From: Bacteroidales bacterium
GTDB lineage: Bacteria; Bacteroidota; Bacteroidia; Bacteroidales; PUMT01
NCBI GenBank assembly: GCA_007133565.1
Contig: SLMM01000099.1
Location: forward strand, 1-51,492
Direction of reading: 5' to 3'
DNA: 51,492 nucleotides
Shown: positions 35,823-45,023 of the stretch, in pieces
Numbering within the stretch: the first letter of the stretch is position 1
Layout of the letters: each line of letters starts with the position of its first letter
Position numbers and translations under genes: made by a program
Notes under the pieces: model-generated
The model's database searches: none
Told to the model about the DNA's origin: nothing
The model's input: the letters and a program-made list of their open reading frames with translations, nothing else

Positions 35823-37211
35823 ATGTACAGTAAGAATGCAACAAATATCGGACGAAGGTCAACCGGTTACCGGGTTCTGAAAAACCTGGCAAGGGCTGCT
35901 TTTTATATTTATTACCGCAAAATAAGCATTTACGGGAGGGATAATATTCCGCAAGGAGGGGGACTGATCTTCGCGGCAAACCACCGGAACGCTCTTATTG
36001 ATGCCCTTGCTGTTCTGCTGACAAACCGCTTCCAGCCTGTCTACCTGGCAAGGGCCGATATTTTCAGAAACCCGGTGGCTGCCAGGATCCTTCGTTTCCT
36101 GAAGATAATGCCTGTTTACCGGTTCAGGGATGGAGTTGAGACAATGGGGCAGAATGAGGATACTTTCATGAAGACCACAGAAGTCCTGTCTGCAGGAGGT
36201 TGTATCGGGATAATGCCAGAAGGCAATCACGGTGAACAGAAGCGTTTGAGGGTGCTGAAAAAAGGGGTGTTCCGTATAGCCTTCAGGGCAATGGAAGATT
36301 CCGGATGCAATGTCAGGATTGTGCCGGTCGGACTGGATTATACTGACACCGACAGGTTCAGGGAGGAGCTGGTTGTGAGTTACGGAAAACCTCTGCCCGT
36401 GAAGGATTATATTGATCTGTACCGAGAACATCCCCAAAAAGGGATCAATGCAATGAGAAAGGACCTGTCGGAAAGAATACGGGAACTGATAATAGATATC
36501 AGGGATGATGAGAATTACCGGGTTGACCGCTTGCTGATGGAAACCGGAACAGAATCTGTCCGGGAAAAAAGAAGAAATGCAGGGATGAATAATTCAGGCA
36601 GGTTCATTGTTCAGAGGGATTTGTGCAAGGCAATGTATGAGTATTTTGACCGTGAGCCCTCAGCAGCAAAGGAACTCAGGGATATGGCAGCAAGGCTTCT
36701 GGAACTGCTCGATAAGCATGGGATTCCTGAGTCGGTTGACTGCAATCCTGACGGCAAAAAGCTTTTTATCGCACGGGTGACCAGGGTGATGTGTTTTCCC
36801 GTTTTCCTTACCGGCGCAGCTGTTCACCTTCTGCCGCTGGCCGTTATACGCCTGGCACTCGGGAGGCTGAGAGACCTGCAGTTTATCAGCTCATTCAAGT
36901 TCGTCCTCGGGTTCCTGCTGGTTCCGCTCAACTATATTATTGCGGCAGTAGTACTCCTCTACATTATGCCTGTCAAATTTGCATTACCTGTTGTTTTAGC
37001 TATGCCTTTGATAGGTATTCTGGCTCACAGGTGCTTCAGGTACTCGGAGGCTGCTGCACTGACAATCGTTTGTTCTCGAGCAGCTTCAGGACATCCCGCC
37101 GATTTTGCCGATATTGCCCGTCTGCGGAGGGCTGTAAGAGGCAAGCTTGAACCGGTACTGGGTCGCCTTGCAGAGAAATACAGCCGGGCCAATAGTTTTA
37201 ATAAGTCCTGA
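35823..37211 (+). CDS. PlsC-like 1-acyl-glycerol-phosphate acyltransferase family protein
   Basis: A 462-residue membrane protein. The N-terminal acyltransferase domain (about 35-230) carries the catalytic His-Asp block NHRNALIDAL at 53-62 and the phosphate-binding block MPEGNHGEQKRLRVLKKG. A charged middle region follows, then two or three transmembrane helices (about 325-415, FLTGAAVHLLPLAVIRLAL and LGFLLVPLNYIIAAVVLLY). This long form with C-terminal helices is common in Bacteroidota and probably acylates lysophospholipids; the acyl acceptor is not known. It is divergent from the DCC operon. Confidence 0.85.
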   Translation: MYSKNATNIGRRSTGYRVLKNLARAAFYIYYRKISIYGRDNIPQGGGLIFAANHRNALIDALAVLLTNRFQPVYLARADIFRNPVAARILRFLKIMPVYRFRDGVETMGQNEDTFMKTTEVLSAGGCIGIMPEGNHGEQKRLRVLKKGVFRIAFRAMEDSGCNVRIVPVGLDYTDTDRFREELVVSYGKPLPVKDYIDLYREHPQKGINAMRKDLSERIRELIIDIRDDENYRVDRLLMETGTESVREKRRNAGMNNSGRFIVQRDLCKAMYEYFDREPSAAKELRDMAARLLELLDKHGIPESVDCNPDGKKLFIARVTRVMCFPVFLTGAAVHLLPLAVIRLALGRLRDLQFISSFKFVLGFLLVPLNYIIAAVVLLYIMPVKFALPVVLAMPLIGILAHRCFRYSEAAALTIVCSRAASGHPADFADIARLRRAVRGKLEPVLGRLAEKYSRANSFNKS

Positions 37212-37412
37212 GTAAAACAGTTCAGGCCATTCATGATCTGTGTATCAATAGCAGAGTTGTTTTTCTGATGTAGGCCTAATTGGGCTTCTTATATAAATTA
37301 AAAGCAAATATCATTACATTTTTTAAAAAATATCCTTATAATTGCTTCTGATAATGATCCGGAATATTAAGTCTACATAGGTGAGAGCCTGCATATCAAT
37401 GTTTTTATTTCG

Positions 37413-38930
37413 ATGAGCAAGAGAAAATTTTTCAGAAATGGGCGCAGGTACATAATCCTGGTGCCCGTTATACTTACCACTTTGTTTCTTTATCTTGGCG
37501 ACCGCATAGTGCGCTACACATCAACGAATGAGTTCTGCTATGCATGCCACTTCCACCCGCATGCAGAGGAATCATGGAGGAGGTCTGACCATTATGATAA
37601 CCGCACGGGAATATATGTGCAATGCGCCGAATGTCACCTTCCACCTCCGGGCAACCTTAATTATCTGCTTGCCAAGGCAAAGCATGGAGCTGTGGATGTG
37701 TACGGCTGGATCTTCAAGGACCCCGAATCAATTAACTGGGAGGCCAAGCGGACGGTAGAGAATGCTGTCAAATACACGTATGACGAGTCTTGTGTGAGGT
37801 GCCACCAGAATCTTTTCCCCATGCAGCTTACGCCTGACGGTCAGCAGGCCCACCTGTACTATCAGCAGCATGAGGACGATCTGAGTTGCCTGAACTGCCA
37901 TCTCTACACCGGGCACTACTCAGAGCTTGTCCAGGAAGGCATTCAGTTTGGTGTTGATGAAGAGGTTGACAGGGAGATTTACACAGACCCGGCAATTGTT
38001 GAAGATTTTGTGAATTTTACCGAAAGGATACCGGGCAGTGCGGTCAGCTTCGACATGGTTGCCATACCGGGTGGTACCTTCAGTATGGGTAGCCCTTCTG
38101 ACGAGCCGATGAGGGATGATAATGAAGGTCCCGTAAGGGAGGTTGAGGTAAGCTCGTTCTTCATGGGCCGTGCCCAGGTAAGCTGGGATGAGTTTCTGGC
38201 CTTTTACAATGCAACTGCTGCAGAGGGCAGGCAGGATAATGTATATGCCACGAACCTCGGCGAGGTTGATGCCATTTCGGGCCCCACACCACCGTGGGGG
38301 CTTCCCGACCAGGGGTGGGGCATGGGCTCCAGGCCTGCAATAACAATGACATGGCATGCTGCAGATACCTACTGCAGGTGGCTTTCGGCAATGACCGGCA
38401 GGACCTACAGGCTGCCCACCGAGGCCGAGTGGGAATATGCGGCAAGAGGAGGCACCGAGGGCCCCTACTTTTTCGAGGGCGATCCGAGGAGGTTTACGCG
38501 CGACCGGTTATGGACCAGGATCTTCGGCCCCGACACAACGGTCATAAATTCCTACGTGATATACAGGGAGAACAGCATGGCGCGTACACAGCCTCCCGGA
38601 ACGGTCTGGCCAAACCCCTTCGGGCTGGAGCATATGCTGGGTAATGTTTATGAGTTTACATCCGACTGGTATGCACCTGATGCCTATTCACTATATCCTG
38701 AGGGAACGGTAGTCAATCCACGTGGACCGGAGTCGGGGTCTGAGCGTGTGATACGGGGAGGGTCGTTTAACTCCGATGCGGCCGATGTAAGGGTTGCGGC
38801 AAGGAGCCACACCAGGCATGCGGCCTGGCAGATGACCGATCCGCAGATACCCAAGAGCGAATGGTGGTATACCGATACCCGCGAGGTCGGGTTCAGGGTG
38901 GTAATGGAATGGGACCCCGATTGGCAGTAA
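37413..38930 (+). CDS. Tetrahaem NapC/NrfH-like cytochrome fused to a SUMF1-fold domain
   Basis: A 505-residue membrane-anchored protein. One N-terminal helix (about 12-30) leads to a periplasmic NapC/NrfH-type cytochrome with four CxxCH haem sites at 42-46, 71-75, 127-131 and 159-163. Residues about 212-502 form a SUMF1/FGE-fold domain (MVAIPGGTFSMGSPSDEP, RLPTEAEWEYAARGG, LGNVYEFTSDWY, RVIRGGSFNSDAADVRVAARS, GFRVV). The two copper-binding cysteines of true formylglycine-generating enzymes are absent: GGSF-NS replaces GGSY-MC. NapC/NrfH proteins take electrons from menaquinol, so this is probably a quinol-linked electron-transfer protein whose SUMF1 domain serves for binding or an unknown reaction. 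A Gfo/Idh/MocA gene follows after 68 bases. Confidence 0.88.
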   Translation: MSKRKFFRNGRRYIILVPVILTTLFLYLGDRIVRYTSTNEFCYACHFHPHAEESWRRSDHYDNRTGIYVQCAECHLPPPGNLNYLLAKAKHGAVDVYGWIFKDPESINWEAKRTVENAVKYTYDESCVRCHQNLFPMQLTPDGQQAHLYYQQHEDDLSCLNCHLYTGHYSELVQEGIQFGVDEEVDREIYTDPAIVEDFVNFTERIPGSAVSFDMVAIPGGTFSMGSPSDEPMRDDNEGPVREVEVSSFFMGRAQVSWDEFLAFYNATAAEGRQDNVYATNLGEVDAISGPTPPWGLPDQGWGMGSRPAITMTWHAADTYCRWLSAMTGRTYRLPTEAEWEYAARGGTEGPYFFEGDPRRFTRDRLWTRIFGPDTTVINSYVIYRENSMARTQPPGTVWPNPFGLEHMLGNVYEFTSDWYAPDAYSLYPEGTVVNPRGPESGSERVIRGGSFNSDAADVRVAARSHTRHAAWQMTDPQIPKSEWWYTDTREVGFRVVMEWDPDWQ

Positions 38931-38998
38931 CAAGATTACATCTTGAATTAAATTAATATAGTCAACCAAATTGTTTTAAAAACCTAACCACTACTATT

Positions 38999-40330
38999 AT
39001 GGATCAGAAGAAATCATTAAGCCGGCGCAAATTCCTTGGCGATGCTGCAGCCATAGGTGCCATTGGTGCACTGGGAGTCGGTGCCGTTGTTTCATCCTGC
39101 AGCAGAAGACCTACCTATGTAGCACCTGTATTTCCTGACCAGGCTCCCGACGGGAGAGTTCTGAGGGCAGGGGTAATAGGCTGCGGAGGCCGTGGCACGG
39201 GTGCGGCCATTAACTTTCTGAACAGCGGTCCAAATCTTGAGATCGGTGCACTGGGAGATGTATTCCAGCACCGCCTGGACAGGTGCCGCAATGAGCTGAA
39301 AGAAAAACAGGGCGTTGAAGTGCCCGATAACAGGTGTTTTACAGGCTTTGACGCGTACAAAAGGGTGATAGACACCGATGTTGATGTTGTTCTTCTGTGC
39401 GAGCCTCCCTATTTCAGGCCTACAAGTTTTGAGCTGGCTGTACAGAACCGCAAGCATATTTTTGCAGAGAAGCCTGTTGGGGTTGACCCGGTGGGTATCA
39501 GACAGGTAATGGCAGCCGGCAGGATGGCGGAATCGGCCGGACTGAACGTGGCTACCGGCACACAGAGGCGTCATCAGCGCGACTATGTCAGGACCTTTGA
39601 GATGGTCAAAAACGGTGCGATTGGCGACCTTATTTCTGCCAACTGCTACTGGAACCAGTCCCAGCTCTGGTTTGTCAGAAGGCAGGAGGGATGGACAGAC
39701 ATGGAGGCTATGCTGCGCGACTGGGTAAACTGGTGCTGGCTTTCAGGCGACCATATTGTTGAGCAGCATGTTCACAATATTGATGTTGTAAACTGGTTCT
39801 TCGAGAAGCGCCCGGTCAAGGCTCTTGGTTTCGGCGGAAGGCACAGGAGGGCTACCGGCGACCAGTATGACTTTTTCAGCGTTGACTTTACCTTTGACGA
39901 CGAAAGGCATATGCACAGTATGTGCCGGCAGATAAACGGCTGCACGAACAATGTTTCCGAAATAATATTCGGAACCAAAGGCTACACTAATGCACAGAAC
40001 AGGATATGGGACTATGACGGCAACCTTATCTGGGAGTACCAGTACCCGTTAGGCGATGACGGCCAGCCCAGGGGTAGCGTAGATGTAAGCCCCTATGACC
40101 AGACGCATATTAACCTTGTAACAGCAATACGTACCGGCGACTATATCAATGAGACGCAGAATGTCTCTGAAGCGTGCATGAATGCACTGATGGGCCGCGT
40201 ATCAGCCTATACCGGTCGTGAAGTTACATGGGATGAGATGATGAACTCGTCGATGAAGCTTGGTCCTGAAACCCTCGAAATGGGGCCCGTTGATATACCA
40301 GCTGAGCCCCCCGTACCGGGTACAGCGTAA
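38999..40330 (+). CDS. Tat-exported Gfo/Idh/MocA family oxidoreductase
   Basis: A 443-residue protein. The N-terminus has a twin-arginine signal (SRRKFLGDA at 8-16) and a hydrophobic stretch ending VVSSC, so it may become a lipoprotein at C34. The Rossmann domain starts RAGVIGCGGRGTGAA; the family motif EKPVG and the substrate-domain segments GTQRRHQRDYV and HNIDVVNWFF are clear. Such enzymes oxidise or reduce sugars and related alcohols with NAD(P); export folded by Tat suggests a tightly held cofactor. It follows the cytochrome-SUMF1 gene, which could pass or accept electrons. Substrate unknown. Confidence 0.9.
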   Translation: MDQKKSLSRRKFLGDAAAIGAIGALGVGAVVSSCSRRPTYVAPVFPDQAPDGRVLRAGVIGCGGRGTGAAINFLNSGPNLEIGALGDVFQHRLDRCRNELKEKQGVEVPDNRCFTGFDAYKRVIDTDVDVVLLCEPPYFRPTSFELAVQNRKHIFAEKPVGVDPVGIRQVMAAGRMAESAGLNVATGTQRRHQRDYVRTFEMVKNGAIGDLISANCYWNQSQLWFVRRQEGWTDMEAMLRDWVNWCWLSGDHIVEQHVHNIDVVNWFFEKRPVKALGFGGRHRRATGDQYDFFSVDFTFDDERHMHSMCRQINGCTNNVSEIIFGTKGYTNAQNRIWDYDGNLIWEYQYPLGDDGQPRGSVDVSPYDQTHINLVTAIRTGDYINETQNVSEACMNALMGRVSAYTGREVTWDEMMNSSMKLGPETLEMGPVDIPAEPPVPGTA

Positions 40331-40350
40331 ACTTCAAAAAAGGATACTCT

Positions 40351-40381
40351 AAAGATCCTGCTGGTTCAGCGGGATCTTTTT
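40351..40381. terminator. Shared terminator between oxidoreductase and dipeptidase genes
   Basis: aaagatcctgctg (40351-40363) and cagcgggatcttt (40367-40379) form a 13-bp stem with one G-T pair and a 3-base loop, followed by further T on the plus strand. It ends the oxidoreductase transcript. The right arm lies inside the last codons of the convergent dipeptidase gene, whose stop is in the loop. Confidence 0.78.
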
Positions 40382-41595
40382 GATTCTGCCTCCCTGAATA
40401 CCCTCATGAAATTGCCTGCCCATATCTTCTCTATCTCCTCGCGGGTATAACCGCGTCTTACCAGTTCAAGGGTTATGTTCCCTATTTCGGTCACATCCCT
40501 GCAGTCGTCAAGTGACCCCCCGCCGTCAAAATCGGTACCTATGCCCACGTGGTCTATCCCGATAAGGTCGACTATATGATCGATATGGTCTGCCAGGTCG
40601 GCCACTGTCGCGAGCTTCCGCGGATATCTTTCCTGCACCTCAAACCAGGCTTCGCGGGCCTTTTCCATCTGTTCGTCAGTCAGCCCCTCAAAATTGTTAA
40701 ATCGTTCACGCACCTCAGCTAGTGCCGCATCCCTTTCGGGAGCAGGCTCCGGGGTCTTTACATAGGCGCTCAGGATGCATACCTGGATAACTCCTCCGTT
40801 GTCTCTCAGGGCAATAAGCATATCGTCGTCCATGTTACGCGGATGGTCGCATACTGCCCTTGCATTGGAGTGAGTGGCAACAACCGGGGCACGCGATATG
40901 TCTATCACGTCATAGAAGGCATGGTCGCTTATGTGGCTTACATCTATCATCATGCCCAGGTCATTCATTCGCCTGACGACCTCTCTTCCGAACTCTGACA
41001 ACCCCCCGTGCTCCGGTCCGGCCGGATCGGTCGATGAGTCGCATATATCATTGTTTCTGGAGTGGGAAAGAGTTATATATCTGGCACCCAGGTCATAATA
41101 CTTGTCAACCAGGTTGATGTCAAGTCCTAACGGGTATCCGTTCTCCAGTCCAATGTATATGGCCAGCCTGCCCTCTTCCTTCAGCCGGCAGGCGTCATCA
41201 GGTGCAAGTGCCAGTCCCGCCATACCGGGATGGCCATCTACGGCACTGTGAATGAGGTCAAAGATATGCAGTGCACGCTCCTTCGCTGCCTCGTTTCCCT
41301 CAGGGGTCCTTTCTCCCTGTCCGACAAATACCGCAAAGAAGGCAGCATCAAGTCCGCCTTCAAACATTCGTGGAAAATCAACCTGTCCGCCTCTTTGTCC
41401 GGCAGGATTCCGCCGGCCTATGTCGAATCCATCCCTTGCAAGCAGAAGAGGAGTATCTGTATGGCTGTCAAGGGTGAGTACCTCACGGTGTATCTCTGCT
41501 GCTATTGCAATTGTATCTTCACTGCTGGTATTGCTGCTTCCTGTAAGCAGGAGGGCCGGGACCAGAAGAAGTAACAAAATCCTCAGGTTGTTCAT
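40366..41595 (-). CDS. Membrane dipeptidase (peptidase family M19)
   Basis: A 409-residue exported dizinc dipeptidase of the renal dipeptidase family. Signal peptide at about 1-20. Metal sites: TLDSHTDTP near residue 42 (HxD), the bridging glutamate in YIGLENGYPL, and histidines in VDVSHISDHAF-type and THSNARAVCDHPRN segments; DHVGIGTDFDGG lies near 345. It cleaves dipeptides in the periplasm or at the surface; some members act on D-amino acid or cysteinyl-glycine substrates. Its 3' codons double as one arm of the terminator. Confidence 0.93.
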   Translation of the reverse strand: MNNLRILLLLLVPALLLTGSSNTSSEDTIAIAAEIHREVLTLDSHTDTPLLLARDGFDIGRRNPAGQRGGQVDFPRMFEGGLDAAFFAVFVGQGERTPEGNEAAKERALHIFDLIHSAVDGHPGMAGLALAPDDACRLKEEGRLAIYIGLENGYPLGLDINLVDKYYDLGARYITLSHSRNNDICDSSTDPAGPEHGGLSEFGREVVRRMNDLGMMIDVSHISDHAFYDVIDISRAPVVATHSNARAVCDHPRNMDDDMLIALRDNGGVIQVCILSAYVKTPEPAPERDAALAEVRERFNNFEGLTDEQMEKAREAWFEVQERYPRKLATVADLADHIDHIVDLIGIDHVGIGTDFDGGGSLDDCRDVTEIGNITLELVRRGYTREEIEKIWAGNFMRVFREAESKRSR

Positions 41596-41692
41596 ATGAT
41601 ATAGGGTATTGGTTAGCGGGGCTAAAATAGTAATATTTATTTTGATTATCTTTATAACAGATAATACGGCTGTTCGCTTAAAGAAAGATTTT

Positions 41693-42445
41693 ATGGCAAT
41701 AATGTCATATACAAAATATGATCAGGCTTCAGGGCAGCAGGGTGATGTACGTCTGCAGGAACGTAAACCTCTGGGTTTCTTTGAGGATGACGGGTTGCTC
41801 AGCCCCTACTCGAACATTTTTTACTGGACTCATGTGTCGGCACTTGATGAGGCTGAGACCGGCGAGCATTCGCACAAGGGTTTTGAGATACTGACTTTTG
41901 TGCTGAACGGCGGACTCGAACATTATGACAACAGGTACAGGGGATGGAAGAAGCTTGCTGCCGGAGATATGCAGGTGATCATGTCAGGAAACGGTTTTGT
42001 ACATAAGGAGAAGTTTCTTGCCGACACCTCCGTGTTCCAGATATGGCTCGATCCGAATCTTGAAAAAACACTTAACCAGCCCGCATATTACAATGATTAT
42101 GCATCGGACAGGTTCCCGATAGTGATTGAAAAGGGGAGGAGCACGAAGGTATATCTGGGGGGGAGTTCGCCGGCAGAGATCAGGACTCCCGGTATAGTGG
42201 CTATGGAAGTATCACTGGGCCAGGGGGAGCATTCCTACCGTTGCAGTAGGGAAACCTTCGTATCAGGATTTGTACTGGAAGGGAGCCTGGCTGTAAGAAG
42301 GAATTCACTTGAGCAGTATGATTTCTTCATCGCCAAGGAGGAGGAGATTCTGCCGGTTGATGCCAAAAGCGACTGCCGCATATTTGTTGTTGAATCTCCC
42401 CTTGAACCTGATTATCCCACATATGCCGGGACTTACAGGATGTGA
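41693..42445 (+). CDS. Pirin family protein
   Basis: A 250-residue bicupin. The metal-binding N-terminal cupin shows GEHSHKGFEILTFVLNGGLEH and the later GNGFVHKEKF, giving the His-His-His-Glu set of pirins. The frame is open to a TTG at 41609, but the stretch before 41693 codes a hydrophobic, AT-rich sequence unlike pirins; MAIMSYTKYDQ from the ATG at 41693 is preferred. Bacterial pirins are quercetinase-like dioxygenases or regulators; which applies here is unknown. Confidence 0.85.
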   Translation: MAIMSYTKYDQASGQQGDVRLQERKPLGFFEDDGLLSPYSNIFYWTHVSALDEAETGEHSHKGFEILTFVLNGGLEHYDNRYRGWKKLAAGDMQVIMSGNGFVHKEKFLADTSVFQIWLDPNLEKTLNQPAYYNDYASDRFPIVIEKGRSTKVYLGGSSPAEIRTPGIVAMEVSLGQGEHSYRCSRETFVSGFVLEGSLAVRRNSLEQYDFFIAKEEEILPVDAKSDCRIFVVESPLEPDYPTYAGTYRM

Positions 42446-42552
42446 AGCCGGGAGCGGGAACCGGAATCAGTCTCATCCGAATGTTATTTTGCCTGCCGGA
42501 GGATGATGCGGGTTTCATCCGGCGATGGTTCCTGCGAATTCCCGGTTGTTCG

Positions 42553-44346
42553 CTAAATTTTTGCATCTCCGCCGTAAAAGCGTTCCAGCAGCGATTCATC
42601 CCTGATCTCCTTTGACAATGCTGTAATAGTTTCAAGAGGCACATCATACAAATCCAGCAGAAGCAGTCCGTCCAGAGCATTATTGAATTTTGGGTCTATA
42701 TTGAACCCGATTATCTTGCCGCTCTGTTTCAGATATTTTTTAAGCAGTACCGGAACGGTGTAGTGGCTGGGATCGATGTCTCTTATGAACTTGTCGAGGC
42801 GGCTCAGGTCTTTCGAATCGCCCAGAATGATGTCGGTGTCAACGTCTCCCAGCTCAACGCGGAACTTGTTCCTGGGTTTTATGTGCCTGGCTAATTCATG
42901 GTTAAAGTAATTATCGGTTATGAATTTTATTATTACCCCCTTTGAGAAATGCGAAAACCTGTTGCTTATGCTTACCGGACCAATCAGATAGCGGTAGTCA
43001 GGATTCTTTATCAGGAAATAGAGTATGCCTTTCCACAGCAGGAACAGCGGCAGCGGTTTCTTCTGGTATTCTTTCGATATGAATGAACGACCAAGCTCAA
43101 TGCACTGTTCAAGCACAGGGAGGAATTTCCTGTCAATCTTAAAGAGCGTCTGTATGTAAAGCCCCTGAATGCCGTATTTGTCAATTATCTCCTTGCCTTT
43201 GCCCGCCCTGTAGGCGCCCACTATCCTCTTCTCATCCTCATCCCATACGAACAGCTGATGATAATACAGGTCAAATTCGTCTATATCGATCCTGCGGTTT
43301 GTCCCTTCGCCTACATTCCTGAATGTTATCTCCCTGAGCCTGCCAATCTCGGTTGTGATATTGGGCATGGTAACGGAAGGGGCACAGTAGACACTGAAGC
43401 TGTCGCTTTCAAACAGCAGGAAATCTGATAGCTTCTCAATGTCTTTCAGCAATTTTTCACGGGGCACAGGCTCTATAACCGGCTCTTCGGTTACAGCTCT
43501 GCGGATGGTATAGGTGAAGAATTTTTTCACTTCCATGGTGGTGCCCAGCGAATATGTACGTGCCCTGAGATACCTTCCGTATCTGCATGTGTCGGTAAAT
43601 TCGTCCTGATCTTTTACCGTGACGGGGTTCCCGATCCTGATTTTTATAACCCTGTTCTTTTTGTTGAAAAGCTCTGAGGGGAGCTTAATATCACGTAGTA
43701 CCGGATGTATCATTCCCAGGATGTGGAAAATCCTGCTGTTGGTTCCCTGGAAATAGACCGGGACCACGGGCACCCTTGCCCTTTTTATGAACTTTATGGC
43801 CGTGCTTTGCCATTGCCGGTCGGTTACGTCAGTCCATTCATCATTGTATGTCGATACTTCACCTGCCGGGAAAATTCCCAGGGGCGATCCTGCCCGGAGG
43901 TGGAGAAGGGCCTCCTTTATTCCGGCAATACCTGATGATGCTTCCTTGTGCTTCTCAAAGGGGTTGCCTGGAATAATATAGTCCCTGATCGGATCAATCC
44001 GCCTGAGAAGGAAATTTGCCATAAGCTTTAAGTCGGGCCGGTGCCTTGACAGTGCGTGTAGCAGCAAAAGGCCGTCAATTCCCCCATAAGGGTGGTTTGA
44101 TATGGTTATGAACGGGCCCGCCGAAGGAATTCTCTTCAGCTCTTGGTCGCTAAGTTCGTAGTTTATCTCAAGTTCACTGATAAGTGCATCAATGAAATTA
44201 ATCCCGTCTTTGTCCCTGGTTTTTGAATATACCTTGTTGATCCTGTTATATCTTAACAGCAGCATGAGCAGCCTGGCTATGCCTTCGCCACCGAGCTTAT
44301 TGAGCTTGCCGGCTTTGAGGAGATCTTCTGTTTTTATTATTTGCAT
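42553..44346 (-). CDS. Fused O-acyltransferase / N-acyltransferase for amino-acid lipids (OlsF-like)
   Basis: A 597-residue two-domain protein. The N-terminal part (about 60-280) is a PlsC-type acyltransferase with NHPYGGIDG at 84-92 and FPAGEVSTYN. The C-terminal part (about 310-560) is a GNAT-like acyltransferase of the OlsB type (GAYRAGKGKEIIDKYG, LGRSFISKEYQ, YLIGPVSISNRFS). This order matches OlsF proteins that first N-acylate and then O-acylate an amino acid, making ornithine or glycine lipids. In Bacteroidota both lipids occur, so the head group is uncertain. It follows the LysE gene by 14 bases. Confidence 0.85.
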   Translation of the reverse strand: MQIIKTEDLLKAGKLNKLGGEGIARLLMLLLRYNRINKVYSKTRDKDGINFIDALISELEINYELSDQELKRIPSAGPFITISNHPYGGIDGLLLLHALSRHRPDLKLMANFLLRRIDPIRDYIIPGNPFEKHKEASSGIAGIKEALLHLRAGSPLGIFPAGEVSTYNDEWTDVTDRQWQSTAIKFIKRARVPVVPVYFQGTNSRIFHILGMIHPVLRDIKLPSELFNKKNRVIKIRIGNPVTVKDQDEFTDTCRYGRYLRARTYSLGTTMEVKKFFTYTIRRAVTEEPVIEPVPREKLLKDIEKLSDFLLFESDSFSVYCAPSVTMPNITTEIGRLREITFRNVGEGTNRRIDIDEFDLYYHQLFVWDEDEKRIVGAYRAGKGKEIIDKYGIQGLYIQTLFKIDRKFLPVLEQCIELGRSFISKEYQKKPLPLFLLWKGILYFLIKNPDYRYLIGPVSISNRFSHFSKGVIIKFITDNYFNHELARHIKPRNKFRVELGDVDTDIILGDSKDLSRLDKFIRDIDPSHYTVPVLLKKYLKQSGKIIGFNIDPKFNNALDGLLLLDLYDVPLETITALSKEIRDESLLERFYGGDAKI

Positions 44347-44360
44347 GACATATTGGTTGT

Positions 44361-44996
44361 TTATATAAATATACTTAGCAAGGCTGCAATTCCGAAAATT
44401 ACGATCAGCATTCCGGCCGACCGGTTGATCCTGAAAAGGATCCTGAGCCTGAACCGGCTCCTGAACTGATTTATTATGCCACTGAGCAGAAACCAGTAGA
44501 GCGCCGCCCCGGCAAGGATTCCTGTAACTATCGTGCCTGCAATAAGGGGCCCGGGGTTGGGCTTGACCAGCTCAAGGCTGGCGAATGCTGCCAGAAACAG
44601 AAATATTGCCAATGGGTTTGTCAGCATCAGCAGCAGAACAGATAGGAAATCAGAAAGCCGGCTTTGCTGGTGGTTCCGTCCTGCACGCATTGCCCTGACC
44701 GGATTGGATGCAAATATCCTTATGCCAAGTATAATCAGAATGGCGCCGCCCGCAGTGCGCATGAATATTTGCTGTGCCTCAATGAAATTAATGATGACCG
44801 ACAACCCGAATACAGCTATGATTGCAAAAAATGCATCGGCCGCTGCCGCCCCCATACCGGAGATAAACCCTGAAAGCATACCCCTGCTGAGAGTGCGCTG
44901 TATGCAGAGAACTCCGACAGGCCCCAGGGGGATTGAAGCCACCAGTCCGATAACCATGCTCTTGGCGAGCAATATCAGGATAGTTTGCAACGTCAC
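44361..44996 (-). CDS. LysE family amino-acid exporter
   Basis: An inner-membrane protein of about 211 residues with five or six hydrophobic helices. The family signature GLVASIPLGPVGVLCIQRTLSRG lies near the N-terminus and GMGAAAADAFFAIIAVFG follows. The frame is open to a TTG at 45026, but that codon overlaps a minus-strand TATTTTTG promoter element, so a start at GTG 44996 (or ATG 44957) is likelier. It may export a basic or neutral amino acid. It is divergent from an EamA transporter and precedes the lipid acyltransferase. Confidence 0.82.
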   Translation of the reverse strand: MTLQTILILLAKSMVIGLVASIPLGPVGVLCIQRTLSRGMLSGFISGMGAAAADAFFAIIAVFGLSVIINFIEAQQIFMRTAGGAILIILGIRIFASNPVRAMRAGRNHQQSRLSDFLSVLLLMLTNPLAIFLFLAAFASLELVKPNPGPLIAGTIVTGILAGAALYWFLLSGIINQFRSRFRLRILFRINRSAGMLIVIFGIAALLSIFI

Positions 44997-45023
44997 TGCT
45001 CTTTGATAAGTTGATGTGTTATG

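Noticed and set aside
37318-37331. 14-bp palindrome attttttaaaaaat before the cytochrome gene as an operator
   Set aside because: It is simple A/T sequence in an AT-rich gap, likely by chance, with no second copy.
37413-38930. Active formylglycine-generating enzyme (sulfatase activator)
   Set aside because: Both copper-binding cysteines are missing and no sulfatase gene is near.
41609-41692. Hydrophobic N-terminal extension of pirin read as a signal peptide
   Set aside because: It begins with TTG in AT-rich intergenic DNA; pirins are cytoplasmic and the ATG at 41693 fits the family start.
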